Source: Torymus aiolomorphi
Lineage: Eukaryota > Arthropoda > Insecta > Hymenoptera > Torymidae
Direction of reading: 5' to 3'
Assembly (NCBI GenBank): GCA_036365515.1
Contig: CM070873.1
Coordinates: 190,148,604 to 190,212,603, forward strand
Length of the DNA: 64,000 nucleotides
Shown here: positions 50,357 to 62,118 of the stretch, in pieces
Layout: every line of letters begins with the position of its first letter
Position numbering within the stretch: position 1 is the stretch's first letter
Translations under genes and position numbers: made by a program
The notes under the pieces: generated by a model
The model's input: only the letters and a program-made list of their open reading frames with translations
Databases searched by the model: none
What the model was told of the DNA's origin: nothing

Positions 50357-53121
50357 ATGTCCAAGAGATTTGAAAGTGGTGCACAAAAGAGAAAAAAACA
50401 AAAGGAGTTACACAACTTTACAAACAAGCTACCAAAGTTGACAAATTATTTTTCCGTCGATTCAAGTAGAGATTGCACTAGTAATTGCGGAAGTCTGCAG
50501 GAGAATGTGCACCGAGATATGCATGATAACAGTGAAAATAAAATTAATGAAACGTGTGAAGTTTCATCATGTGCTGAAATTGAGAATCACAACAGCAACA
50601 ATATTATTGACAATGATATTACAAAAAATGATGTGAATGAATTTGATGAACTACATGACGTTAACGTGAATGAAACTATAACAATAGGTATTTTTATATT
50701 TTTATATTTAGATATTACTAAAAGGATAATTAAAATAATAATTAATAAAGTTTGAATTGTATTCTTATCATACATTAGATTCCGTAACAATGGTTTATGT
50801 GTACCTATGACTGATTTATAAGTTAAATTTTTTAGAAAATATTTATATTCTTATTTCTAATTAAATTTCTATAATTTTATAGGAATTGTTCCAAGTGATC
50901 CAGCATTATGGCCTTCAAAATTAAATGAAAATGAAATAGACAGGAATAGATATTTAAATAAAGGCCCTTTATATTTTCAAAATAAAAATTCCTCTTTCGA
51001 AGCATCAAAACGAACATTTGCAAATCAAAATAGATATTTTTCCTACAAGCATTTTCAAAGAGTATTAAATAATGGTGAAAAGTATGAACGAAATTGGATA
51101 ATGTACTCTGAATCAAGTGGTAATGTGTTTTGTTTCGCATGCAAATTATTTTCAACCAATCAAGAAAACGTTTTTGTTAAAGAGGGATTTTGTAATTGGA
51201 AAAAAGCTGACGAAACAATAACCGGACACGAAAATTCTAAAGAGCATAATCGGAGTATGTTAGACTGGTTACATTTTATGAATAAGAATTCAAATATCGA
51301 TAAGCAGTTAATAAATATGACGCAACTAGAAGTGCAATACTGGATCGAAATATTGAAAAGAATTGTCGCTGTCATTACATTTTTGGCTGAAAGAGGACAT
51401 GCTTTTCGTGGCACTGACGAAGTTATTGGCTCGAAAAACAATGGAAATTATTTAGGTATATTAGAATTAATATCTGAATTCGATCCGGTTTTAAAAAATC
51501 ATATTGATAATTACTTAAATAGAGGTCGAGGAAATGTTTCGTACTTATCCAAAACAATTTGTGAGGAGTTTATTGAAATAATGGCTAAAAAAGTTTTGCA
51601 GCACATTATAACTGAAATAAAAGAAGCTAAATACTGGGGTCTTGTGGTTGATTCTACACCAGACATTTCTCATGTAGATCAATTGTCTGTTATATTTCGT
51701 TATTATTTAAACGGTCACGTACATAAACGTTTTTTATGTTTCCTAGAGATTAAAAGTCATACAGGGAAATCTTTAGAGGAAGTTATTTTGAACTTACTAC
51801 AGACATAACACATAAATATAGCTGACTGTCGTGCACAGACCTACGACAACGCTAGTAATATGTCTGGAAAATATTCAAGTTTGCAGGCTAGATTAAAAGA
51901 AAAAAATAAATTAGCGATTTACGTTCCTTGCGTCGGTCATTCGCTTAATTTAGTTGACGAATGTAGTGTCGACGAATGCATTAATTCCAAAAATTATTTT
52001 GGTTTTTTGCAAAGGCTTTATGCTTTTTTTAGTGCGTCCACTCATCGCTGAAATGTATTGACAGAACACAGTGCTAAACTTAAAAGTTTGTCAGCTACTC
52101 GATGGTCAGCACGGGTAAATGCTTCAAAAGATTTAATAGAAAATTTTGGTGGTATTTATAAGTCTTTATCGAAAATAGCTATCGACACAGAGCACAATCT
52201 GACACACGCCATGAAGCTTTGTGTTTACAAAAAAGCATAACTAAATTGGAAAATGTTTTCATGGCTGTACTTTGGCACCGAATCCTTAATAGATTCAATA
52301 GTGTTAGTGTATTTCTCCAAAAGATCGAAATAGACTTAATTACAGCTAATCATATGTTATTATCATTAATCGAATTTATGAAACAATTACGAGAAGAATT
52401 TTTAGAAATGGAAAATGAGTAAAAAAACCTTAGTTCTTTTGTTGAACAAGAATATAATACGGTTCAGAAGAGAAAAATAAGAAAAAAATTATCTGATGGT
52501 CAAGTGGAAACTGAGATTTTGAGTAAAACTGAACAATTTCGAATTGAAACGTTTTACGTTATAATAGATAAAATTACAACAGAATTAATTAAACGAAGCG
52601 AGGCTTATAATTATGTGACTCATCTATTCGATTTTCTTACTAAATTATTAGTTTTAAGAATCGATGAAGTAAGAAACAGCGCAAAAAAGCTTGTAGAAGC
52701 TTATTGTCAAGATTTGGAAAAAACATTGTTTGACGAACTTGAACAATTCATTCCGTTGTTAAAATTACAACCTAATTTTTTCTTTTCAAATCAAAAGCAG
52801 GATAAGAATAAGGATAGTTATATTCTAAACCCTTTACTTGTTTTGAATTGGATAACCGAATTTAATTTAATTAATGTTTTTCCGAATGTTTTTATAGCTT
52901 ATAGATTATTTTTAACTATCCCCATAGTCAATTGCGAAGCAGAAAGGTCGTTTTCTATTTTAAAAAGAATAAAGAATATCTATCGGTTGACTATGCTTCA
53001 TAATCGATTATCTTCTTTAGCAAGATTAGCAATAGAAAACGATTTACTAAGATCTTTAGATTTTAGTGACTTAATAAAAGAGTTTGCTGAAGCTAAGTCA
53101 AGAAAGAAATATATTTTATAA
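50357..53121 (+). pseudogene. hAT transposase, ZMYM1/TTF-like, decayed
   Basis: Exon 1 (50357-50687) encodes MSKRFESGAQKRKKQKEL and an acidic stretch. A 195-bp intron (GT at 50688, AG at 50881-50882) joins in phase to IVPSDPALWP. Next come a TTF-type zinc finger region (WIMYSESSGNVFCFACKLF), the RNase H-like core with VVDSTPDISH (first Asp) and TYDNASNMSG (second Asp), then VPCVGHSLNLV. The C-terminal dimerisation domain carries VNCEAERSFSILKRIKN (catalytic Glu). In-frame stops at 51806-51808, 52049-52051 and 52420-52422 and a frameshift near 52231 (A-run) inactivate it. Confidence 0.93.
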
Positions 53122-53352
53122 TTCGAGATTGTGTTATTATGCTCTATAATGCGTAAGACTAATTTAAATAATGTTATACATATATGTATTAAATATATAT
53201 TTAATTTATGGATTTTCAACTAAATTGAATAAAAATTTCTTTCAATTTAACGATTAATTTTGTTCTTGATTTCTTGTGGTAAAATAATTTCCTTAAGTGG
53301 GCCTCATGATAAAAAATAGCCCCAGGCCTCTTGATACCTTAATCCGGCGCTG

Positions 53353-53360
53353 TCTGTTTG
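53353..53360. repeat. hAT target-site duplication, right copy
   Basis: TCTGTTTG, identical to 49354-49361. Confidence 0.95.
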
Positions 53361-53587
53361 GCACGGAAAAGCTCCCAATTTCGGTATGGCTCATGTGCCG
53401 GGTTAACCTAACCTTACCACTAGTGTCGCGCGTACACCGAAAGGGGCATGAGCGGTGCGGCGCTGGGATGGGAGAGCTCCACTACAGGGCAAGAGCTATG
53501 CCAAATCATGAGATCGCACAGCTCTGCCTTTTGGCATATAGGTTATACCGTCAAGGGCAGCTCCTGTGCCAAATTTTTTTCAGTGTA

Positions 53588-54293
53588 ACAAGGAGAGGGT
53601 TTCAGCTGCGGGAAACGGATTTGAGCGAACATTGGAGAGTCGATTTCTGGTAGTTAAAAATGAAGCCTAGTGCTCACATTTCCGTCAAATGGGCCTTTTT
53701 TCTTGAGATATGGGTAATTTAATCTCAAATATCGTCTATTTCGTCAAAAAATGATGTCTCTTCTATTGATTGTCACATTGCAAGTATTTAAGATACGAAA
53801 ACGAGGAAGAAAAATTATAAAAGTAGAAAGTAAAAGCTAAAATTTAAGCCCTGATTTATTAAAAAATATTGATTTTTCAGGAAGTTACAAGCAATCAAAG
53901 GTAGGGTACGAAAATGGTTAAAAATACGATCCATTTAATCGGTTGAAATGAAGACAAATTTTTAACCATTTTCGTACCCAACCTTTGATTGCTTGTAACT
54001 TCCTGAAAAATCAATATTTTTTAATGAATCAGGGCTTCAATTTTAGCTGTATCTGTCTACTTTTATAATTTTTTTTCTTCGTTTTCATATCTTAAATATT
54101 TGCAATATGACAGTCAATAGAAGACATAATTTTTTAACGAAATAGACGATATTTGAGATTAAATTGCCCATATCTTAAGAAAAAGAGCCCATTTGACGGA
54201 AATATGAGCACTGGTCTTCATTTTTAGATACCAGAAATCGACTCTCCAATGCTCGCTAAAATCCGTTTCCCGCAGCTCAAACCCTCTCCTTGT
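53588..54293. repeat. 706-bp near-perfect palindrome (foldback element)
   Basis: ACAAGGAGAGGGTTT at 53588 is mirrored by AAACCCTCTCCTTGT ending at 54293. Arms of about 335 bp match with few differences around a loop of about 40 bp near 53922-53960. It abuts the TA flank of the neighbouring TIR element. No coding capacity. Confidence 0.93.
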
Positions 54294-54533
54294 AAGTATA
54301 TTTCTTCTGCTCACATTAGTTTTGAAGTCTTCCATTTAAATATTACTTCATCTCGCATCAGTGTCCTCCTTTCAACTTATAAGAACAAAATATTAATATC
54401 CTCAAATTATTTAAGTAAAGTTAGCTATTTTGCTATTTATTTAAAATTTTTCACAAAAATTCAATACAATATATCGCTTACTTTGAAATAATTAATCTTA
54501 GATATTTTATGTTGATCAATGATTATTTTTCAG

Positions 54534-54629
54534 ATGTGCATCAATCAAACGTGTATTAATCAGTTCCCGTATGTTGATCTTGGAAAATGTCCTAGTAATG
54601 ATAATAATCACGAATGTTCAGGACATGGT
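54534..54629 (+). CDS. Exon of an ADAM-family metalloprotease (cysteine-rich/EGF junction)
   Basis: A 96-bp exon framed by a polypyrimidine acceptor (TTATTTTTCAG, ending 54533) and a strong donor GTAAGT (54630-54635). It is exactly 32 codons in phase 0: starts MCINQTCINQFPYVD, continues GKCPSNDNNHECSGHG. C-I-N-x-T-C followed by CP...N...ECSGHG matches the end of the ADAM cysteine-rich domain running into the EGF-like module (usually continued by VC). Likely a host gene, membrane-anchored disintegrin-metalloprotease, plus strand. Neighbouring exons were not found in the window. Subfamily uncertain (meltrin/ADAM9-12-like by recall). Confidence 0.72.
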
Positions 54630-54639
54630 GTAAGTATAC

Positions 54640-55400
54640 AAATTTATTTTAAAAAATGAGACTTACCTATACCAATTTGTGAATAATCATATATTAAAAA
54701 ACCGCTGATAATTTATTAGCACATAGCTTCCACAAACCAATGTATTGATATCTTTGCCAATTTATTAATAAAAATACAAAATATTAATTTATATATTATA
54801 CATACATTCGTAAACTCATATACATATATCCAGTATCCACATATAAATTTGCTAAAAGATATATATTTTAATTCCTGGAACGGATTAATCATTCCCCGGC
54901 TAGTCGGGTTTATTTAGCTACGAATAGTGCAATGGCGGCTATACTCGCAAGCCTCGTGCAATGCGCGTTGCATGGAAGCAAACAGAAATCCGTCAGAACG
55001 GGAAAAATTAGTATTCGCGAGAATATAAAATGGAACAGTAAGTTTCTTCACTCTAAAGGGGAAAAAGCAATGTGGTAGGTATGTTCGTGGGTGTGCAAAG
55101 GAAGCCCGAAATGCTACGAGGTAGGGAGAATAGATTAGATCATTTTTATTTCTGTACAGTACGTTGTACAACTTAGAAAAAAGTTAAAATACAAAGAGCA
55201 AAATACATTTCAAAATAAAATACCAAGAGTAAAAACAAAATAAAATACAAGAGTTTTACAGTATAAAGCCCAAGGATAAGCATGAAAAATAAGTGAATGA
55301 GTGTGAGATGTGCTTGGTTATTTAAGATGATCTTCTACCAAATGGCTCTGGAGGCCAAAATTACCTGAAAAAATTAATTAAAATATAATTACTATAAAAC
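54640..55400. other. Intronic or intergenic DNA, one GC-richer island
   Basis: 54890-55110 is GC-richer and holds an ATG (54932) with an open frame to a GTAAGT at about 55037, but no homology is recognised. On minus, AATAAA near 55155 and an acceptor-like site near 55365 are too weak for a gene call. Confidence 0.4.
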
Positions 55401-55559
55401 AAAATATATGTATTACTAACATAACTTATTTCTAATACAAAATCACAGGCGATATATCTCTAAACCCACTTTATGCATAATTATGTCATTTTAGAAAAAT
55501 CAACTGGTGTGCAAGTTTTATTAGCAGTGTTGCGTCAGTAACGTATTCTTAAAATTAAA

Positions 55560-56400
55560 TATTCATATTCCCATCAGTAATTTCCTGACCCATAAAATTA
55601 TGTGATTGCGAATTTGAACGACGCAGCATTTCGACAAAGCAACCACGTAACGTAGCGAGCCATAAACTTCGCGAAAGCATACGCGTGTCGTAATTTTCTT
55701 TATACTCAGCCGTTTTTAATTTGAAATCGAACGGCTTACGTCAAAATATCTATTTAATTTGTTTAAAAAGATGATCTGGACTCATCATTAAAATTATCTT
55801 GACCTAAATTAATAGTGTTGTAAAATAAACGTAAATCACCCGCACAATTCAGTTATCGCGAACAGACCGCAAACTCCGTACCACTCCAACCGACAAAAGG
55901 AATAGCTATCTCCGTAAGGGCCAATACGAGCCTATATCAAGTTATAAATCGAATCTTATATCAATAAATAAATACTATATAATTACTGAAATTCTCTGTT
56001 CACTTCATTTCGGATGACCTGCATCATTAAAAGAGTAAGTATTCAATTACAACCTAAAATAAGAATACCATATTAAAGTATTTCCCTCAACTGCCAAGAC
56101 AGTGGTTCCGGTACAAATTGAACATTAGTTCACTAGACTATTTAAAATAAAAGAATAAAATGACTATTTTCTGGAACTTAGCAGTGGACCCCGTACAAAT
56201 CGAACATTAGTTCACTAGACTATTTAAAATAAATAATAAAATAACTATTTTCCGGAACTTAACAGTGGTTCCGGTACAAATCGAACGAAAGTTCACTAGA
56301 TCAGCTAAGTCAAACTATAAAACGTTTGAAAGAAAATTAAATAAGTTTCTGAAAGACGAGGAAAAGACTCCTATAAAAAACTAATATAACTAATATGGAA
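55560..56400 (+). other. Possible LTR/leader of a copia-like element
   Basis: GC-richer segments (55600-55700, 55840-55930) precede a repeated block. The block, containing GTACAAATCGAACATTAGTTC, occurs about three times (about 56113, 56195, 56274), spaced about 80-90 bp. Placed upstream of the gag zinc knuckle at 56952 on the same strand it may be an LTR/leader. LTR ends were not defined. Confidence 0.3.
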
Positions 56401-56950
56401 TAAGTCCGAGCTTCACATTTTGCAGTAAGTAGTTGGGGCCATTCATTGTAGCATAAATTGCCAAAACTACCGAAAATAAATGCGTACGGCTCTTCGAGTT
56501 ATTAACAAAGTATCTAATAAATGATAATTACTAAAAATAAGAATAATTGATACAAAACACATGATATTTTATATATCAAACAAAAATATATTACGAGAAA
56601 AATAAGAAATACAAATATAGTCTAACACAAGTAAGACAATTGAAATCATATTACATATTACAATATAAACAAGAATATTATAAAAGAAAAAGATAACAAT
56701 ACGATATTACAAAGAGAAATATAATAAAATAGGTACATAAGAAAACAATATATAAATATAAAAGATAAATAAGAATCACATAAAAGAAAAAAATAAAGAA
56801 GGGAAAACTCTACACTATAAACGAATAACAAATACATAACAAAAATAAAACAAACAGTTCAAATAGAACAAACTACAAATATGTTAAGAAACAATGAAAC
56901 CAGTATTTCATTAGGGAATTTTTAAATCCTTTTGAAATTCATTTTCAAAT
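56400..56950. other. AT-rich stretch, decayed or empty
   Basis: A-rich with no stable reading frame. May be decayed gag sequence. Confidence 0.4.
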
Positions 56951-56951
56951 T

Positions 56952-57090
56952 GTGAAAATGAAGGTGCACATGTCATACTACTGCGATTCAATCAGCAATA
57001 AAATAGAACTTATATGTAATTTTTGTAATAAAGAGGGACACACTATAAATATATGTAAATTCAACAAAGACAATGTAAATGAAAAAATTG
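56952..57090 (+). pseudogene. Retroelement gag zinc-knuckle fragment
   Basis: The frame encodes CNFCNKEGHTINIC, a CX2CX4HX4C nucleocapsid knuckle, followed by Lys/Asn-rich sequence. It breaks at about 57090 where GC-rich gypsy sequence in the opposite orientation begins. Copia-like gag is likely. Confidence 0.6.
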
Positions 57091-59010
57091 CCGGCACACG
57101 AAGCAGCGGGGGAGTGCCTTTGCGTCTAACTCCTCCCGGACCACCCGCTCTTCTTTGAGAGCCCTCCGGAGGCGTTATTCTTGTTGCTAAAGACGGCACA
57201 CGGCCTCTTCCTTGGCCCGGCGCACCGTCTCCTCCACATTTTCCCTTGCTCGGCTGGCCTCTTCCATGCGCTCCCGCACACGATCCAGGCGAACCTCCTG
57301 CACCTTCTGAAAGGCGGCGCGGCGCTTCCTGGCAGACCTGACCTCTGCGGCGGCTGCAAGCTCTTCGCGCCGGCCTTGGACCATTCCAACTCCATTGGCC
57401 GGCTTGCCCTTGCCGGCCTCACCGTAGCACTGAAGAAAAGCCTCCAGTTCGGCCAGAGCTGTGTCCTCCGCTGCGCGCGAGGACTGGCTTACGCGCCGCG
57501 CTTCCATTAAGGCCTGCTCTTAGTTACTCATTACCATCTTTTGTAGTTCTGCCGCATGTACCGGTGCAACTAACTTGAGAATCAATACTTGGAGATTTAC
57601 TACGTAATCACGTGTGAGTTCGTCTCTGCCTTGAGTCTTCGCGTTTATTTCCGCCAGGATGTTTTGCTGATGTCCCCTCTCCCCGCCATGCATGTGCATT
57701 ATGGTCTCTTTGACATCTTGCCACGATCGCCATGTATGGCGTTTACGCCGGTACCAGTGGCTGCTACCCCCGTTAGGAGCTCTGACAACGACGACAGCAC
57801 CTCGTCGTATGTTAGATTAGCTAGAGTTCGGCGTTCCTCCACCCTCGTGAGGAATAACTCGACGCTCTGCTCCTTTGAGGACCCTAAGAAATTGATGTGC
57901 CATTTTCGGACTATTTGTCCTACATCACGCTTCATCTGCTGAGGCAAATACGTGTGCCTCTCAGACTGGTCCTGGGTAGCGTCATTCCTTGTTTGGCGCT
58001 GGGAAGTATTTCTGGCGTTATTCTATTGGGGACTGGATACTGGGGTCGCTGCTGTTAGATTCTGCATACGTGAACGTGTCTTGGAAGTTCACGTGCGGTG
58101 ATCCTCGTCTACGGCCCATGCTTGCGATTGGACTCCCTCCAAGTGCGTACTTGAGGTTGGATGTCGAGCTCCTTGCAGTATTCGTGCACTCTCCTTAAGC
58201 TCTTCCACCTGCTCGGCGAGTATTTTGATCACTGTCAGCAGCTATTCCGATAGCATGCTGTCTCCAACTGCTATCCCTTCGGTTTGCAACTCGCCCTGTT
58301 GCGGCCACTCTAGGTTTTGTGGCTGCGGCGAGTTTCGCGCTTGCTGCCAGAACGTGTGCTGCCCATTTCCTGCCGGCAACGATTGTTCTTCCTGGTTGCG
58401 CTGATATTGTCGTTGCTGCTCTTCTGCTGCCGTCACTGCTCCTCCTGCCATTGTTGCCGTTGCTGCTGCCGTTGCTGCTCTAGCATTTGTTGCTGTTGCG
58501 CCTCTAGCTGCTGTTGCTCCATCTGCTGTGGATACAGTTGCAGCTGCAGTTGTTGCTGCAGTTGTGGCTGTCGAAGCTGTCCCTCGGCTTCAGATGAAGA
58601 TATCTCGGTGGGTGCTATAGAGCTTAATAGCTCTGTCTCGGGATTCTCCTGACTGTCGGCCCCTTCCGCTGGCTCCACCACACTCTCGCCCGATTGTGGT
58701 GGAGCGCTCACCCTCTGGGACTCCGATAGGTTCTGCCTAACTATTGGGTCATCCCGTGAGGCTGTGAACGAGGTCGGGTCGTCTAGGTTGGTATTCGGAT
58801 CCACAATCGTCGTCCCACACTTGTTCATCAACGTTAAGTCGATGAACGCCCTTCGGGACTTCTCGCTCTGGCTGTGTCAGCCAAGTCAGCCGATCAGTGC
58901 CAGCATATTCACTGACTGCAGATCTGACTGCTTCAAGTCAAGGGTTTGCATGGCCTCGTTGATATTCTCTTCGGGCTGCGTATACGCCCAATTGAGTATC
59001 GCAGTAGAAG
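57090..59010 (-). pseudogene. gag: Ty3/gypsy gag, decayed
   Basis: GC-rich block on minus read in several frames: DPNTNLDDPTSFTASRDDP, a Gln-rich middle (58620-58440), a second Gln/Pro-rich piece, then VRKWHINFLGSSKEQSVELF with LTRVEERR (57947-57699), a capsid-like part. Last is a coiled-coil-like Ala/Arg/Glu region (EARRVSQSS...RVRERMEEASRAREN, 57507-57187). At least four frame changes. No zinc knuckle or pol follows; sequence stops at 57090. The partial LTR at 59594-60460 lies upstream on the same strand. Confidence 0.65.
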
Positions 59011-59019
59011 TAAGATAAA

Positions 59020-59590
59020 TTTTGAATAATGATATTATAGGAATCTTTTATGAAGACAGCGTAAAGATTCATACATGACACATTTTAGAAACAATACTAT
59101 AACTAAGAATGACATCGTTGATAATTAAAAATACATATTTTTCGATTACACATATTGCAATTGCATATTAAAATACCTCCGTTTCTATTTTGCAACAATG
59201 AAACAAGCAGAAATTTTATGTGTAAAAATGATGTGTTATTAAATAATAAAATTATTTAATATAAATATTTAGTCACATAGTAAGAAAACATTACAGGGAT
59301 CAATTTAATAACTTATTATTCTATCTATCTTTGATTAAGAAAATATAGGACTATTCCAAAAGAAACAAAATTAAAACAATTCCTAAACCTTCTAACCCTA
59401 ACAAACGTATGAAAAATAATTTGACTGTAATTTTATGCAAAATCAAACTGTATTTGCCTACAGACAAATTGTTTGCACTTATAAAAGAAATTTTATGAAG
59501 AACAAATGAAAGAAATAATTCAGGTAGCTGTGTTCACATTGCTGAGATGAAATGGAATATATCAGTTCAGTCTTGTTCTAGCATGGTCAT
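59020..59590. other. AT-rich spacer between gag and LTR
   Basis: No gene. Position suggests gypsy leader, but the AT-rich composition differs from both neighbours, so it may be inserted DNA. Confidence 0.4.
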
Positions 59591-59593
59591 CCT

Positions 59594-60460
59594 CGTAACG
59601 GGATGGCTTTTGGGAGAAATTCCCGAAAAGCCACTGGCCAGCGATGCCCTAGAACACGGTGCCGCGGGTGTCAGACTAAAATGACTTGCCCTGCGATCAG
59701 CATCTGAACTCCCGAAACAACCCGAAGATCGTACGCGAACTTCGCTTTCCAACTTACTGTATCGCTGAGTGAAAAGCACGCGCTCGAAGAGTAAAGCGCG
59801 CGGCCGCTTTGCTCAGATACGAAAACGACCGACGGAGTCGTTCTTCCGCAGAGGCGTCGGCATCTGGGAGAAGAATGGGTTGTAATTAATAACGCGACGA
59901 GTAACGAGATATCACAGTATATTGTAACACTTCAAACATAGATGCACTACGCTAGTGCTGTTATTAACAAAAGGTTAGTTCGCGCGCGACGGTTATGATT
60001 TAAACGCACGAACGTTGTGGCATGCAGCGAAGCTGCTATACTCGCGCGCGGTGTTAAGCATGGTGGGTTGACACGCACCCGCGCGTACACGAAACAGAAA
60101 GCTTGCACGGGGCGATTTCCCTACAGGCCTTGTAGAATAATTACGCGAGAAGAGAGAAGTAGACTAATGTTGAAGGACCAGCCGGTGCATTCAACTCTCT
60201 CTCCGTCGCTCTCGCAGGAGTTGCGTCTCTCTCTCTCTCGCACTCGCTTGGTGGCTCAGCAGGTGGGCATGCTGCCGACTCCCCGCTCGCTGTCTTGCTT
60301 ACGCTCGTGGCACATGCGGCGCGGACTCGCTCTCTCTCCTACTCTCACGCACTCACGTCGGCGCCTCTACTCCAAACACACACGGTATATAGCTAAAAAG
60401 GTTAATCGCGGGCATGATAAAACTATAGAGAGCGGCCCGACGATGTGCTCGGCATAGTAG
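59594..60460 (-). repeat. Partial gypsy LTR, same family as 41455-42330
   Basis: Reverse-complement match to most of the solo LTR: GTAACGGGATGGC end, CTAGAACACGGTGCCGC, GTCAGACTAAAATGACTTGC, CGAAAACGACC. The first 230 bp of the LTR are missing (similarity ends near 60460). GC-rich. Frames inside it are not genes. Confidence 0.75.
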
Positions 60461-60464
60461 TAAA

Positions 60465-61139
60465 TACGAAGATTGCTGCCGCACAGTGTGGCATTTCGAC
60501 TTGATTTGCGTCAAAATCATCTAACCTTTTATAAAAAATAGATAAAAATAAGAGGCAAACGGGATTTGACAGGTAATGTAATACTTAATAAAGAAAATAT
60601 ACTGTGGTCCATAAAAAAAGTTTTTAAACTTGAAAATGTAGGTCAAACTACCGATTTTTCGGAAAAAGTTTGCTTATCTCATTCTACAGTTTGATTAACA
60701 TTGATTTTTCAAATTCTCTTAATTTTTTTAAATATAAGGTGGACGTAAAATGCATACTCAAATTTGGTAAGGCCCTATTTTGCGAATTTCAATGAAATAT
60801 ATTTTTGAGAAATAAATTCTTCGGCAAAATATTAAGATAAAAGTATCATACTTCGAAAATGGAAATTGACTGCGACCTTGACTTTGATATTTATAGCAAT
60901 TTCACAATTTCTATTTATTGTTACTAAGATAAAGAGAAACAAAATATTAATTTCATATACATGGTTACAATTATTAGACAAATGCATTTCTCAAGGTCTT
61001 TTAATGTATCCTTTTTTTGCTTCCCCTTAGAGGAAGCTTTGATAGTAATTTTTTGAGTTATTGTAAAAACATGTTATAATTGTTTTTCGACGTGATAGGA
61101 ATCAAAATACATGTTTTTTTATGCAGCGTGGCACCCTCC
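60465..61139. other. AT-rich stretch with a dispersed repeat
   Basis: 61015-61115 (AGAGGAAGCTTTGATAG..., AACATGTTATAATTG) is related to 46690-46825. Otherwise nothing. Confidence 0.55.
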
Positions 61140-61229
61140 ATTGTTAATTGATTTTAATAGGTAGGAATAATGGATCCTTTGAGGGCCAATGTCCAAGATG
61201 AAAATGAATTTCAGTCCATTTTTTATTTT

Positions 61230-61267
61230 GCGACGTTTCACCAGACGATTTTCTGGCCTCTTCAGGC
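61230..61267 (-). ncRNA. Hammerhead-type ribozyme core (intact)
   Basis: On minus, GCCTGAAGAGGCCAGAAAAT is followed by CGTCTGGTGAAACGTCGC. CTGAAGA fits the CUGANGA box, CCAGA/TCTGG form stem II, GAAA is present, then ACGTC with the cleavage-site GTC. Stem III would be only AC/GU, like the minimal hammerheads reported in Penelope-like elements. Confidence 0.7.
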
Positions 61268-61644
61268 TTTATTAAGAAAACATAGATAACAAACAACACA
61301 ACGTTAAAAAATAGTTTAAAAAAAATATAATGAGTTATACAGAGAATACAACAGAAAATAATTACCAAAGTTTTTTAAAGTATCAGCTGATGGAGCAAAC
61401 ATAGCTTCGACCAACTTTGTTAACAGATTATCGCACGTGAACGCATACGCTGTACATTTATACAAGAGCAGTTTTGTTTACATTAACACGCAGGTTTCGT
61501 AAGAGGCCTTTATATATGGAATCAAATTTTGTGTATCTTCTATTTTATTGATCGTATTGTTATATGTATTAATGTGTAGCATTTCGGAAAGTATCCGTTT
61601 ATTGTAATTACTTTTCTTATTTAAAATTTTAATATTATGCCAGT

Positions 61645-62118
61645 CTATTGTGTGTGACGGGTTTTTTCGTGTATTACTACTATTGACTTATTGTTTTTAT
61701 CATTCTGATGTTCTTTTATCCTAGTTTTTAATGCTCCTTTTGTTTCGCCTATGTAGGTAGCTGGACAGGACGTACAATTAATTTTATAGACTACTTCACA
61801 ATTGTCCATCTTTTCTAAATTATCGTTTCCTAGTTTAGTAATATTGCCAAGCTTTCTGTTAATAAGTGGTACAGTACCAATGTTATGTTTTGACAAAATA
61901 CTTTTACATTTTGTATAGAAACTCTTTTCGTATGGTATTGAAATAATGGTTTTGTGTGTATTCGAATTGTTAGTGTGTATTGCCTTTGCTGAAAATTTTA
62001 TTTTCCGTAATCTATTATTGATGCATGTGTTTATGAAGTTTTTTGGATAGTCATTTATCACTAAAAGTGGTTTGATTTTTTCCAGATTCTCGCGATGAAA
62101 ACAATTATCCGATAACAT
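61645..62118 (-). pseudogene. Penelope-like GIY-YIG endonuclease part
   Basis: The linker CRKIKFSAKAI-like region, LGNITKLGN and VVYKINCTSC lead into ATYIGETKGALKTRIKEHQ. YIGET with upstream VVYKINC is the Penelope GIY-YIG start, and the basic R-x3-H block follows. The frame ends at 61645 before the rest of the nuclease fold, so it is truncated. Separated from the RT piece by a frame break near 62120-62220. Confidence 0.9.

Larger units (their letters stand above)
49362..53352 (+). mobile_element. hAT DNA transposon (3991 bp)
   Basis: Starts CAGCGCCGTATTAAAGG and ends CCTTAATCCGGCGCTG, imperfect inverted ends of about 16 bp or more. Bounded by a perfect 8-bp duplication TCTGTTTG. A ZMYM1/TTF-like transposase gene on plus fills the interior. 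Both GGGCCTCA-type subterminal motifs are also inverted. Confidence 0.95.
49299..53585. mobile_element. 288-bp TIR element split by a hAT insertion
   Basis: Left end CACTGAAAAAAATTTGGCA (49299) and right end TGCCAAATTTTTTTCAGTG (53585) are perfect inverted repeats, extending to about 29 bp with two differences. TA flanks both ends (49297-49298 and 53586-53587). Without the hAT and one duplication it is about 288 bp, the same size as the element at 43520. Non-coding. Confidence 0.88.

Noticed and set aside
54914..55171. Possible gene on either strand (ATG at 54932 on plus with a GTAAGT; 85-codon frame on minus)
   Set aside because: No recognisable homology, and the two strands compete. Left as unassigned.
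55322..55364. Possible terminal exon on minus with downstream AATAAA
   Set aside because: The most protein-like frame is closed by a stop right after the acceptor; the others give only short unrecognised peptides.
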